Assembly (NCBI GenBank): GCA_013001595.1
Contig: JABDMH010000064.1
Span: 1 to 36,516, forward strand
Direction: 5' to 3'
Length of the DNA stretch: 36,516 nt
Origin: Saprospiraceae bacterium
GTDB taxonomy: Bacteria; Bacteroidota; Bacteroidia; Chitinophagales; Saprospiraceae
The translations under genes were made by a program, and so were the position numbers. The notes below the pieces were generated by a model. It made no database searches. It was given only the letters and a program-made list of their open reading frames with translations, and had not been told where the DNA came from. This document shows, one piece after another, positions 15,472-24,467 of this stretch. Each line of letters begins with the position of its first letter. Position 1 is the first letter of the stretch.

Positions 15472-17751
15472 CTATGTTCTTGCATTCGTGTTAGGAACAT
15501 CTTGAGTAGCTAAGTCCAGCCTTTTTCCATGAAGCAGTTTGGCAAGAGCTTCACCATAGTCGATGAAGGCGATGGTCTCATCTGTTCGTGCCAGTTTCAC
15601 TTTGTCAAAAATTAGCATAGCCTCGCCATTACTTTCCAAATGATACACCTGTTTGTTTTCAAAAAATCGAACAATTTGGTCATTAAAGAAGCTGCGGATA
15701 TTTTGCTCATCCTTCCCCATGATTAGGAATTTTTTGGAAAAATCTGCATACATTTCGAAGTCAATATCCTTGTATCCTGAGAAGGCAAGCACCCGGTCGA
15801 AAATTCGTTCGAAGACGCCCTCTTTTTCCATCGAAAATATGGGAATATTTTGATCTAATTTCAGGACCATGACCGTGGCATTGAAGGTCTCAGCTGTAAA
15901 AGCAGCTCCCTCACTGAAGGTCACATCAGCGATTTCCCAGGACACATCTATATCGGCAAAAGAGCCCTTGATGGAGTTTGTTTTTCGCTCTACTGGACGA
16001 ATTTCGAAAAAGTGAAAATTTCGTAAGTACGAGGTGTTCCAATCTACATGATTGGCAAATTCATACCCTTTTTCCTCAGCTAGGTTTTGTAAACGCACTT
16101 GCCGTGGTGTTAGTTTTGTTGATAAACTAGTTAGGGAAATCTTCAGAGCGCGATTGTGCGTAGATGAGGAGACATGTGTTTCTAAGCCAGTGATCATCAC
16201 TTTTCCCCCAGTGTCTTGTTGGATCTTCAAATAGTCTACCAGGTGATCCATAAAAGTCATGCCAACAAGTCGTGTATTGGACAGATCAATATTCACTTCA
16301 GCATTTTTAGGAATGGTGTTTGTTAGTCTAGATATTTTCGGGATAGCTAGAAAACTAGCGATGCCGTCTACTTTTAGGTGGTAGCTTCCTTCCTTATTGA
16401 GAAACACATTCGTGGAATTTGAAAATGTTTCTCTGAAAAATTCACCAATGGGAATACGTGACAATAGGATGTGCACCAATAGTGTGAATAGTGATCCTCC
16501 CAAGATACCCCAAAGCAAATCAGAGTATAGCGTAATGGCAATCGTCACAACCATGAATATCAACTGCTCGATTCCCATGGCATAGATTTTCTTAAATACT
16601 TTGGGGGAAGCCAGCCGAAATCCGATATAAACCAATATGGCCGCTAAAGCTGCCATGGGAATTTTTTGGATCACTGGTGCCAGCAAAAAAATGAAAACAA
16701 TGATCAAGATGCCATGATAAAAATTGGACCACTTGGTGTGCGCATTGTTGCTAATATTAACAGTACTTCGTACAATCACCGTAATTATGGGTAATCCTCC
16801 TACCGCTCCAGCCACAGCTGTTGCTAAACCGACACCGACCAAATCCTTGTTTAAATCTGATTTTCGCCTGTACGGATCTAGACGGTCTACAGCTTTAGCC
16901 ATCGCTAGGGTCTGGACAGAAGCAATTAAGGTAATGGACAATACTGCTACCCAAAATCTGTAGTCTGCGATGCGGCTGAAGTCAGGAAACATGATGGCAT
17001 CTAATAGATTATCGGGTATATCAATCAGTTGATGGGGACCAATGGGATATGATCGATTTCCGATATTAATAGAGTGGTCAGCGCTAAAATTGAAGAAATA
17101 GGCAACCGCAAACGATACGACCAATACCCACAGTGATGCCGGAAAGTAATGCAGTAGACGAGATTGTATTTTCGGAATGACCACCAACAACGTTATGCCC
17201 ACGATGGAGATGCCCAATATTACCGGATGGATATTGGGGAGTTGCTGAAAAACTTCTTTTAGCAAATCGATGGTATTGGTTGATGTAGGATCGGTACCCA
17301 TAGCCACATGTATTTGCGTTGAGAAAATGATTATACCGATGGCAACCATGATGCCCTGGATCACCGAGGAGGGGATGATTTCGGCTATCCTGCCAAGTTT
17401 AAATAATCCTAATAGGACTTGGATGATTCCTGCTACAACCGTAGCTGCAAGTACGTAGTTTAGAGTTTGTCCCGATCCATCATTAAGTGAGTGAATAGCC
17501 GATAAAATTACCGCAATCAGGCCTGCGGCAGGTCCGTTGATGGCGAGATGACTACCTCTAAATGGTGTGGCTACGATTCCACCGATGATGGCGGATATTA
17601 GTCCGGCAATTGGTGGAGCACCAGATGCAGCGGCCACGCCCAGCCCCAGTGGTAAGGCCACCAGCGATACACTTATAGCCGCAAGAAAGTCTGATCGCCA
17701 GTGTTTGACCATTCCCTTCCATCCACTCTGCGGCACTTCATGAATGTCCAT
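15472..17751 (-). CDS. SulP-family anion transporter with STAS domain and an extra C-terminal domain
   Basis: The N-terminal ~430 residues form the SulP membrane domain (VSLVALPLGLGVAAASGAPP, AINGPAAGLIAVILSA, GVGLATAVAGAVGGLPII). SulP proteins carry sulfate, bicarbonate or other anions. A STAS domain follows at about 450-545 (AEVNIDLSNTRLVGMTFMDH). Beyond it lie about 200 more residues, from about 575 (ADIDVSWEIADVTFSEGAAF) to the end, that ordinary SulP proteins of about 550-580 residues lack. This soluble segment would be cytoplasmic. The substrate is not evident, and no carbonic anhydrase or sulfate-assimilation genes are adjacent. Confidence 0.92.
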   Translation of the reverse strand: MDIHEVPQSGWKGMVKHWRSDFLAAISVSLVALPLGLGVAAASGAPPIAGLISAIIGGIVATPFRGSHLAINGPAAGLIAVILSAIHSLNDGSGQTLNYVLAATVVAGIIQVLLGLFKLGRIAEIIPSSVIQGIMVAIGIIIFSTQIHVAMGTDPTSTNTIDLLKEVFQQLPNIHPVILGISIVGITLLVVIPKIQSRLLHYFPASLWVLVVSFAVAYFFNFSADHSINIGNRSYPIGPHQLIDIPDNLLDAIMFPDFSRIADYRFWVAVLSITLIASVQTLAMAKAVDRLDPYRRKSDLNKDLVGVGLATAVAGAVGGLPIITVIVRSTVNISNNAHTKWSNFYHGILIIVFIFLLAPVIQKIPMAALAAILVYIGFRLASPKVFKKIYAMGIEQLIFMVVTIAITLYSDLLWGILGGSLFTLLVHILLSRIPIGEFFRETFSNSTNVFLNKEGSYHLKVDGIASFLAIPKISRLTNTIPKNAEVNIDLSNTRLVGMTFMDHLVDYLKIQQDTGGKVMITGLETHVSSSTHNRALKISLTSLSTKLTPRQVRLQNLAEEKGYEFANHVDWNTSYLRNFHFFEIRPVERKTNSIKGSFADIDVSWEIADVTFSEGAAFTAETFNATVMVLKLDQNIPIFSMEKEGVFERIFDRVLAFSGYKDIDFEMYADFSKKFLIMGKDEQNIRSFFNDQIVRFFENKQVYHLESNGEAMLIFDKVKLARTDETIAFIDYGEALAKLLHGKRLDLATQDVPNTNART

Positions 17752-18212
17752 CTGGTCTGTTCCGATTTGAGGAAGGATGCGAAGGTAGGATTTTTATCTC
17801 AGGTGTTTCGGTAGAACACTGCTTGCAGCCATCTAGGTGGTTTCGACATGAGTGCATCTAGGGTATTATGAACAGTGACACACACAAAGATGGATTTAAC
17901 TCCGGGGAAATGAATTCTTGCAATCAAACGCCTACGGTGCCATCGGTTAATATATGTTTGAGCGTATTGCAGGTGTAAGCCCATTGGATCCGGGGATAGA
18001 AAGCTGAAGAATCTTCCCACTTCCGGGAGGACCGTTAAACTTCGACCAAAGTGGATTTCAATACAACCTGCGGGAAAGTAGCTTCTGGTTGGAAAAATAT
18101 GTCCCGAATTTAATCGGCTGGATATAAGGAAGCTCTGGGTAGATTCTGCAACAAAGGATAGGTTGAAAAGGGACCAGAATAACGACAATTTTCCGGCAGA
18201 CAGAGTACTAGA
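17752..18212. other. 461-bp gap holding a diverged copy of the inverted-repeat element
   Basis: No convincing gene is seen here. A minus-strand frame of 129 codons (17799-18188) runs through the repeat-derived end and has no recognisable domain. The right-hand 84 bp (18128-18211) match the right half of the 166-bp element at 14382-14547, ending in GACAGAGTACTAG directly before the stop codon of the next gene. The matching left terminal repeat was not found, so this is a truncated or longer, decayed copy. Confidence 0.55.
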
Positions 18213-19088
18213 CTAATCATAGTAGATTGTTACTGCTCGAATGCCAACTGCGGAGCCTCCCCAATCACCTATGTCATGTGGATTCCAAGCTACGATCTCA
18301 TAGGTATTTTCAGTATTATCAATGGTGAGATCAATATTGTCCTTTGTTATTGATTGGTATTCAGATGACATGCCGGAGGATTGGCCAAGATCTAGGTAGG
18401 CGATACCAAATGGGCTTGGCGGCTCAAATTTTATCTTCCAAGTACGAATAAAAAAGGCCACATCCTGATCTGAATCACCATTGTCGTCAATATAACAAAT
18501 CTCTATTTTCCTGATTGTCGCTCCTTGAGGTAGGTGTACTGTCGAAGTCAGTGCTTCTTCATGATACGGGACTAGAGTAATCGCTTCGTGATAAGTGTGA
18601 CGACCTGGCCTTCCACCAACATTATGATCATCTCCAGGGTTGTACTGCGAGACGAAATCATACGTGCTAAGGGTCAATACATCTGTATAACCACCGACTG
18701 TGTTCTGTAGTTTCAGCATTCCGTACTCGTCGGCGACTACATTTCTGGTAGAGCCGCTGCCCAAGGTCTGGGCAATTAAGTTGCCATCCAAGTCAATTCT
18801 GACCTGTTCTTGGAACATCCCTGCGTTATCCGTTCCAAATACCAAGGGGAATTCCACCGTACGGCTGATATGGGGAAATTCCAAGTCTCTTGGCTGGTCA
18901 TAGCTGCTCAATCTCAGAAATGGGATGTTGCTTTTAGTGCCGAGATTAATGGATGCCCCTTTCTCTTCAGTGGGGCTAAGGATATCGAGCGTGAGGTCTG
19001 TATTTAGGTCAAAATTGATGTACTGACCTGTTAGAATTCCGTTTGAAACCAGTGCAAAAAACAATATGAGAGAGAGATGGCTTTTCAT
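18213..19088 (-). CDS. Secreted protein of unknown function
   Basis: A 291-residue protein with a Sec signal peptide (MKSHLSLILFFALVSNGILTG, then QYINFD). The mature part is beta-rich. The middle section (VRIDLDGNLIAQTLGSGSTRNVVADEYGMLKLQ) recalls the data-template segments of Bacteroidota fibre-like surface proteins that often carry S74 chaperone ends, but no S74 domain is present. The end (GGSAVGIRAVTIYYD) lacks a type IX sorting domain. The neighbouring gene encodes an S74 protein in the same direction, so the two may act together at the cell surface (inference). Confidence 0.65.
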   Translation of the reverse strand: MKSHLSLILFFALVSNGILTGQYINFDLNTDLTLDILSPTEEKGASINLGTKSNIPFLRLSSYDQPRDLEFPHISRTVEFPLVFGTDNAGMFQEQVRIDLDGNLIAQTLGSGSTRNVVADEYGMLKLQNTVGGYTDVLTLSTYDFVSQYNPGDDHNVGGRPGRHTYHEAITLVPYHEEALTSTVHLPQGATIRKIEICYIDDNGDSDQDVAFFIRTWKIKFEPPSPFGIAYLDLGQSSGMSSEYQSITKDNIDLTIDNTENTYEIVAWNPHDIGDWGGSAVGIRAVTIYYD

Positions 19089-19355
19089 TAGCTGTTGATT
19101 TTAATTAAACATGTTTTTTCAAAAGGCGACTTTTTTAATCTTATCGGGTATATTATTTTTCTAATGATTTCATTTCACTGCGTATGTTTTCATAACAGTC
19201 TCAGAATAGTACTGCATATCGCAAATGGTCGATTATATGCCATCTCACTGAAGATGTTTCCTTGCCCAAAGATCCACTGGATTTTATCTTCTCCTAAGTG
19301 CAAAAGAACTGTGATCAATCGATTACATGCGCACTGGACCGAAAATTGAAAATTC

Positions 19356-20540
19356 TTACCTTCTTCCACTACCAGCTTTGTGGCGAATACTTTTTTCAAG
19401 TTTTTCTACTCGTTTTGCCAGAAGAGAATTCTTTTCCTTCTCTTTTTCCAGTCTTACACACAGGGCCTGGATGCATGCCAGGGCAACACCATCTGTGTCT
19501 ACAGTAGAAATATATTTGTCATTGGTTCCCAGCCCAAATGCATGGGCAAAGTCTTCAGCGATCGGCCCCATATGCCGGCCTTCATCGCTATCGGAATATT
19601 GCCAGGTCGTAATTCTCAGATCTTCTGTCTTCTCCAGGATGTCCTGAACATCAACGACTTCAAATCCTTCCTTGAATGACCGGCTCGATCCATTAGTCCA
19701 GGTACCGCCAGTAGTTAGGTGAGCACCATTGCCATTAGAACCGCTATCGCCTACATGGATGGGGTATAAGGGATTACTGTTGTTCACACCTAGTCTCGGT
19801 GCGGCGTAAAGACCTTTCCCTCCCAAGAAATAGCCACCCCATCCAGTAGAAGATGACGTAACGAAGCCCCAAACACCTATTCCATCAGATCCTTTGGCCT
19901 GCCCATAAACACCTGCGCCGTTACCAGCGTGTTCGCCATGTACGCCTATCCCGGAATATTCAGTTCCGTTGTTAATTCCGCGTACTCCAGCCGAGAATCC
20001 TCCGGGCATTTCATGACGGATTTGGCCAAGTACTCCCGTAGAATTGTCACTGGCCGAGCGCGTGTGTCCATATACACCCGGTGCCGTTCCTGAATTGTTG
20101 CCATTTTTTCCTTCAACCCCAATTCCAAATGGAGAAGCATTGGATCCTAATACTGCGGCGGCGACATTGTCTGTCGAACAATATCCGTAAACTGCATATC
20201 CATTTATAGAACGTACCGTCCCATGAACTCCATAGCTGATACCTTGCTCGACAGTATTAGCACCACGAACACCTGAGAAATCTGTCGAATGACTTACGCC
20301 AAATATTCCTGTGGCCAATACTGAAGTTCCATAAACTCCATATCCCAAGCTTCCAGTTCCAATTCCGACAACTCCCGTATAACCTTTCCCCAAAACACCT
20401 CTTGAAAAGCTATTGCTAGCATCGGTATTAGTTCCTGAAATGGCAATTTCACCCGGGGTGTGGGTCTCGGCCTCAATTCTTTGTCCATATAAGGAGATTA
20501 TTGCAATCGAAAGTGCGAATAACGTTGTGATGATTTTCAT
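19356..20540 (-). CDS. Secreted Gly-rich repeat protein with C-terminal S74-type intramolecular chaperone domain
   Basis: Signal peptide MKIITTLFALSIAIISLYG, then QRIEAE. The ATG at 20540 fits this better than the one six codons upstream. Residues about 25-250 repeat short Gly-x-x-Gly units (GVYG, GVHG, GVRG, GIGV), as in beta-solenoid fibres. A linker (RLGVNNSNPLYPIHVG) leads into the S74 region: SSRSFKEGFEVVD, MGPIAEDFAHAFGLG and ISTVDTDGVALACIQAL. In phage tail spikes this domain drives trimerisation and then cuts itself at a Ser with a Lys five residues on; here Ser285 and Lys290 keep that spacing. The last 30 residues form a coiled coil. Probably a trimeric surface fibre. Confidence 0.82.
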   Translation of the reverse strand: MKIITTLFALSIAIISLYGQRIEAETHTPGEIAISGTNTDASNSFSRGVLGKGYTGVVGIGTGSLGYGVYGTSVLATGIFGVSHSTDFSGVRGANTVEQGISYGVHGTVRSINGYAVYGYCSTDNVAAAVLGSNASPFGIGVEGKNGNNSGTAPGVYGHTRSASDNSTGVLGQIRHEMPGGFSAGVRGINNGTEYSGIGVHGEHAGNGAGVYGQAKGSDGIGVWGFVTSSSTGWGGYFLGGKGLYAAPRLGVNNSNPLYPIHVGDSGSNGNGAHLTTGGTWTNGSSRSFKEGFEVVDVQDILEKTEDLRITTWQYSDSDEGRHMGPIAEDFAHAFGLGTNDKYISTVDTDGVALACIQALCVRLEKEKEKNSLLAKRVEKLEKSIRHKAGSGRR

Positions 20541-20711
20541 AATGCTAGGTTGTTTCAACTGATCTATTTGTGTTATATCTTTGGTAGAAGTTTCTCTGTC
20601 ATTGCTTCGAAGCGCAAAGTACTAGCGAAATCTGTACCTCCATCCCCTGATGGTCGCCTTCGATGCGACCGCGATATGGCTAATTTCAGATCGCCCATAT
20701 TGTCTAGGATT

Positions 20712-20975
20712 TCATGCGCATTTCAGCAGACCCAGTTCAAAACCCCTGACTATCAATCCTGCCGTGGTTTTGACGCCTAACTTACGTATCAAACTGCTGC
20801 GATGGCTTTTAACTGTTTCCGGGCTAATGAATAATTGCTGAGCAACTTCTCTTGAGGTGAGATCACTTGCTATCAGTAATAATATTTGCTGTTCCCGGGA
20901 GGTTATTTGGATCGCAAATCTGCTAAGGTACTTGCCGGGAATATCTCCAAGTTCAAAGCCGGATCTGTTGTTCAT
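20712..20975 (-). CDS. Minimal LuxR/GerE-type DNA-binding protein
   Basis: An 87-residue protein made almost only of a LuxR-type helix-turn-helix: ITSREQQILLLIASDLTSREVAQQLFISPETVKSHRSSLIRKLGVKTT. All the usual hydrophobic and DNA-contact positions are in place, while the N-terminal receiver or ligand domain is missing and only about 24 residues precede the HTH. It is oriented like the S74 surface-protein gene downstream and could regulate it (inference). Confidence 0.85.
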   Translation of the reverse strand: MNNRSGFELGDIPGKYLSRFAIQITSREQQILLLIASDLTSREVAQQLFISPETVKSHRSSLIRKLGVKTTAGLIVRGFELGLLKCA

Positions 20976-21265
20976 GTTGGCATCATTTTGAGAATTAATT
21001 GGTAGTTAAATACTGTCTCGAATATTATCCTCCAAATGTGAAATATTCTTGTCTTGATCATCTACAGAGATGTAACAAATACCTCTAAATTTGTAACACA
21101 ATAGTATTAGTTAGCTGATTATCATGCTTTTGCAGAATTCTGAACTCAGAAACGATATCAACCTGAATCTGGACAAGGAAAGTCGATCTTACCAAGTGAT
21201 GGGAGGAATCCAAGTTTTCAAGGAAGCTCGCTCACTCAATCATGACCCTACATGGACGTACAGTC
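20976..21265. other. Intergenic region upstream of the LuxR-type gene
   Basis: About 290 bp between the small LuxR-type gene and the end of the hybrid regulator. I see no gene, strong hairpin or repeat. The AT-rich part next to 20976 probably holds the LuxR-type promoter. Confidence 0.4.
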
Positions 21266-24241
21266 TTATCCGGCGGAAGCGTATTCCCGGGGTGGGACAC
21301 CATAGAGTTCTTTAAAACAGGTGGTAAAATAGAAGGGACTGGAAAACCCTACTTCAAAAGCTACTTCAGAGATGGACATCTGACTTGCCTTAAGTAGTTG
21401 TGCCGCTGCCTTCAGTCGTTGGTTACGAAGAAAAGCAGTCGTCGATAAACTGGTCAAGGCCTTAAGCTTCCGGTGCAGCTGCATTCGACTCATGTGCATG
21501 GCACTGGCAAAATCCTCGACGGAAAATTGCGCATTACTCAGATGTTCTTTAAGTACTGCCTGTAAATCTGACCAAAACCTGTGGTCGACTTCATTGGTAG
21601 ATAACAGTGCTGGATTGATGATGCTCTGCTCCTGGTACTTTGACCTCAATTGCTCCCGTGACTTGATTAGGTTTTCTACGCGGATTTTCAGTTCGTTCAG
21701 GGAGAACGGTTTGGTCAAAAAATCATCTGAACCCGTTTTTAAGCCCATCATTTTCTGACGCTGATCATGATTGGCGGTAAGCATGATAAAGGGGATGTGG
21801 CTGGTCTTGAGGTCCCCTTTCAATTCCTGAAGAAAAGTGTGTCCATCCATTACCGGCATCATCAAGTCTGAAATAATCAGATCCGGCACATATTTTTTTG
21901 CTACTGCAAATCCCTCCCGTCCATTCGAGGCGGTTAAAACCCGATAATCGGACTCAAAGAGATTGTCCAAATGCTTTCGCATATCAGGGTTGTCCTCAAC
22001 CAATAAGATTAGGGGTTCATCTGCATACATGGGTAACATAGCAGTAGGCGACTGGGTTGCGGCAAAGATTTGTCTTTGCTTTATAGGTTGATAGGCATCT
22101 CCCACTTTGAATCCTTGGGATTCATAAAAAGATCTGGCAATCGGAAACCGAAATCGAAAGGTCGAACCCTTGTTTAAGGCAGATGTCACAGTAAGGTCAC
22201 CTTTGTGCAGCCGGGCTAAATTATCCGCTAGCGCCAGGCCGATGCCGATGCCCTCCGAACTAAATCCCTTTTTTTCAATACGTGCGTAGCGTTTGAAGAT
22301 TTGTTTCTGATCCTGTTCATCCAGCCCGATTCCAGTATCAACCACCTCGACGCTGGCCCAATCTCCGTCTATGCTGCCACTTATTTGGATTGTGCCTTCG
22401 CTGGTAAATTTAAAAGCATTGCTTAGAAGATTAAACATAATGGATTCGAAACACTGGGGATCATAGTAGTATGGCCTGTTCGATTCAGCTATGTCTAACG
22501 AAAATGTCAGTCCTTTAGCCGCAGCCAAAGAATCGAAGGAGGCCGCAATGATTTTTAAATGGTCACCCAAGTCCGCTGCTTTTATTGACAAATTCATCTT
22601 TCCTTCTTCCAGTTGGGTTAAGTCATTGACGCTATTTACCAATTGATTTAATCTGTTCGCGTTTCGATTGACCATTTGTAACTGCTGCCTAATGGGATCC
22701 GAAACCTCCTGATTTTGTAGGATGATGTCCACGGGGCCTTTGATCAATGAAATAGGCGTACGAAGCTCATGTGAGATATCTGCAAATAATCTCGATTTGA
22801 GTCCATCCAGTTCTTTTAGTTTTGAATTTATCTTCTGCCTTTGCTGTGATCTATAATAATAAAAGAAAGATATGCCCATCAATAGTATGAATCCAGCGAA
22901 GCCCGCATATTGAGTACGCTGATTCTTTCTTGCCTGCTCACTCTGGGCTAATTGTAAGTCCACTATTTCTCTTTCCTTCTGACTGGTCTGATACTTCATG
23001 TCCATCTCCTGTAGATCGGCACTGACTTGTCGAATATTATATAAATCTGTAAGTGCAACAAAAGATGAAAGTGTATCATAGGCAGCAGACAATTGACCCG
23101 CATTACGATGAGAATCAGCCAATTTCTTAAGCAGGTCAATTTTCATATCCTCCCCAATCTCATACTGAAGGGATTGTTTAAAATGGGAGATTGCATCGGT
23201 ATAATGATGCTGGGCAGAATAGAAGTCACCCAATCGCGCTGCAATGTTAGCCAAACCGGCCTGGTCCTTGATCTCACGATAAATCTTCTCCGCCTCTTTC
23301 AATAGAGCTTCTGCCTCCTGTATTAGGGACATTTGTTCCTTTAAATGTCCGAACTCCATGCAAACCTCTGCTATTTTTCGAACGTGATCCCTTGTCCGAT
23401 AGCCTTGTAAGACGTCATCCATTAGAGAATCTGCTTCAGCATAGCGGTTCATTTCTCCAAAAATCTTGGCAATTTCGAAGTCAGCTGCATACAGTTGTTC
23501 GCTATGATCTTCTTTCCTCAAATATGCCCTCTTAGCCTTCTCCATGTAGAATAAGGCCTTAGTAGGGTCACCAATTTTATCGAGGTAGATCACCCCTATA
23601 TTATGCAGTGCTAGCCCTTGCCGGTAGGCCATCTCTTTCTCACTTACCTGGCAAAGCGAGTCTACGGTAAGAAAATATCCCAGGGCTTTCGTATGATTGC
23701 CAGCTCGAGATTCTACATTTCCAAGTGTCGATATGTTCAGGGTAATCAAATTTTGATCCTTTAAGGTCTCGCCTTGTTTGATAGCCAGATTCAGACAATA
23801 TCTGGCAGAATCTGTCAAACCTTGGATATCGTACACCAACGCTGCTCTGCTGTAGGCTTCTGCTTGCTGACGAGGTCGATCTAGTTCGCCACCATATTTT
23901 GCGGCTTCAAGCAAATGCCAGGTAGCAGATTTATAAATGCCACGTCTGAAATAATAATAACCGAGCCAGAATTCATGCAAGAGCAATCCATATCGGTAGC
24001 CCACACGTTTGGAGATTGTTTTGATGCTATCTAAGTAGATTAGTGCGGAGTCGCCTTGGACATCGTTGATATAATAGTAAGCTACTTGCCTAAATGCATC
24101 AATCCGCAGGGAGTCGGAGTCGAAGGGATTGCTCAGTGTTGCTAGCAAAGAATCAATTTTTGCAGGCTTTTGTGCAACTAGCGAAGGAAAATATAGTAGT
24201 CCGACCAGGGATAAAATCGCAAATATTTTGACTTTGATCAC
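21266..24241 (-). CDS. Hybrid two-component system protein: TPR sensor, histidine kinase, receiver and AraC domain
   Basis: One 991-residue chain carries a whole signalling pathway. After a signal peptide (MIKVKIFAILSLVGLLYFPSLVAQ) comes a periplasmic domain of tetratricopeptide repeats to about residue 430, then one membrane helix (GFAGFILLMGISFFYYY). HisKA has the phospho-acceptor His491 (ISHELRTP). HATPase boxes are NLLSNAFKFT, VDTGIGLDEQ and GIGIGLALADNL. The receiver holds Asp792 (LIISDLMMPVMDG). The C-terminus is an AraC-type HTH (ISEVAFEVGFSSPFYFTTCF). Unlike classical HTCS it has TPRs rather than a beta-propeller sensor. The start is GTG at 24241, behind an AGAGGA ribosome-binding site. 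Its targets and ligand are unknown. Confidence 0.93.
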   Translation of the reverse strand: MIKVKIFAILSLVGLLYFPSLVAQKPAKIDSLLATLSNPFDSDSLRIDAFRQVAYYYINDVQGDSALIYLDSIKTISKRVGYRYGLLLHEFWLGYYYFRRGIYKSATWHLLEAAKYGGELDRPRQQAEAYSRAALVYDIQGLTDSARYCLNLAIKQGETLKDQNLITLNISTLGNVESRAGNHTKALGYFLTVDSLCQVSEKEMAYRQGLALHNIGVIYLDKIGDPTKALFYMEKAKRAYLRKEDHSEQLYAADFEIAKIFGEMNRYAEADSLMDDVLQGYRTRDHVRKIAEVCMEFGHLKEQMSLIQEAEALLKEAEKIYREIKDQAGLANIAARLGDFYSAQHHYTDAISHFKQSLQYEIGEDMKIDLLKKLADSHRNAGQLSAAYDTLSSFVALTDLYNIRQVSADLQEMDMKYQTSQKEREIVDLQLAQSEQARKNQRTQYAGFAGFILLMGISFFYYYRSQQRQKINSKLKELDGLKSRLFADISHELRTPISLIKGPVDIILQNQEVSDPIRQQLQMVNRNANRLNQLVNSVNDLTQLEEGKMNLSIKAADLGDHLKIIAASFDSLAAAKGLTFSLDIAESNRPYYYDPQCFESIMFNLLSNAFKFTSEGTIQISGSIDGDWASVEVVDTGIGLDEQDQKQIFKRYARIEKKGFSSEGIGIGLALADNLARLHKGDLTVTSALNKGSTFRFRFPIARSFYESQGFKVGDAYQPIKQRQIFAATQSPTAMLPMYADEPLILLVEDNPDMRKHLDNLFESDYRVLTASNGREGFAVAKKYVPDLIISDLMMPVMDGHTFLQELKGDLKTSHIPFIMLTANHDQRQKMMGLKTGSDDFLTKPFSLNELKIRVENLIKSREQLRSKYQEQSIINPALLSTNEVDHRFWSDLQAVLKEHLSNAQFSVEDFASAMHMSRMQLHRKLKALTSLSTTAFLRNQRLKAAAQLLKASQMSISEVAFEVGFSSPFYFTTCFKELYGVPPREYASAG

Positions 24242-24386
24242 TCCTCTGCTTCTTAACTTGATATTAGATGTGATCCAAATTAATTAAATCCCGATGGAAA
24301 TTTTCACTTTCTGTCAGGAATCGAGAAATGAGGTGGTCGGGTTTACCCGGACACTTTAAATTAAGAGTTCACTCTCGATTCCTACG

Positions 24387-24429
24387 GCCTCAGGCCGGAG
24401 TGGAGCGAAGCGGAACGGAGGCCTGAGGC
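24387..24429 (-). repeat. GC-rich hairpin in the 3' end of the IS3 element
   Basis: Perfect 10-bp arms GCCTCAGGCC and GGCCTGAGGC enclose a 23-base loop. It sits between the orfB stop and the end of the element, where it could block read-through or protect the mRNA end. There is no T-run, so a classic intrinsic terminator is not claimed. Confidence 0.6.
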
Positions 24430-24467
24430 GCGTGTCCCACTCTGCCAGTCGGTTGCTTCTCTCTTTT

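Noticed and set aside
17799-18188. Minus-strand frame of 129 codons behind the SulP gene start
   Set aside because: Its first part is read from a repeat-element end, it shows no recognisable domain, and it has no ribosome-binding site or conserved context that I can see.
24361-24430. GC-rich repeated words (GGAG, GAAGCGGA) read as a possible CRISPR or tRNA-like structure
   Set aside because: There is one hairpin only, without repeat-spacer periodicity or a cloverleaf; it belongs to the 3' end of the IS3 element.
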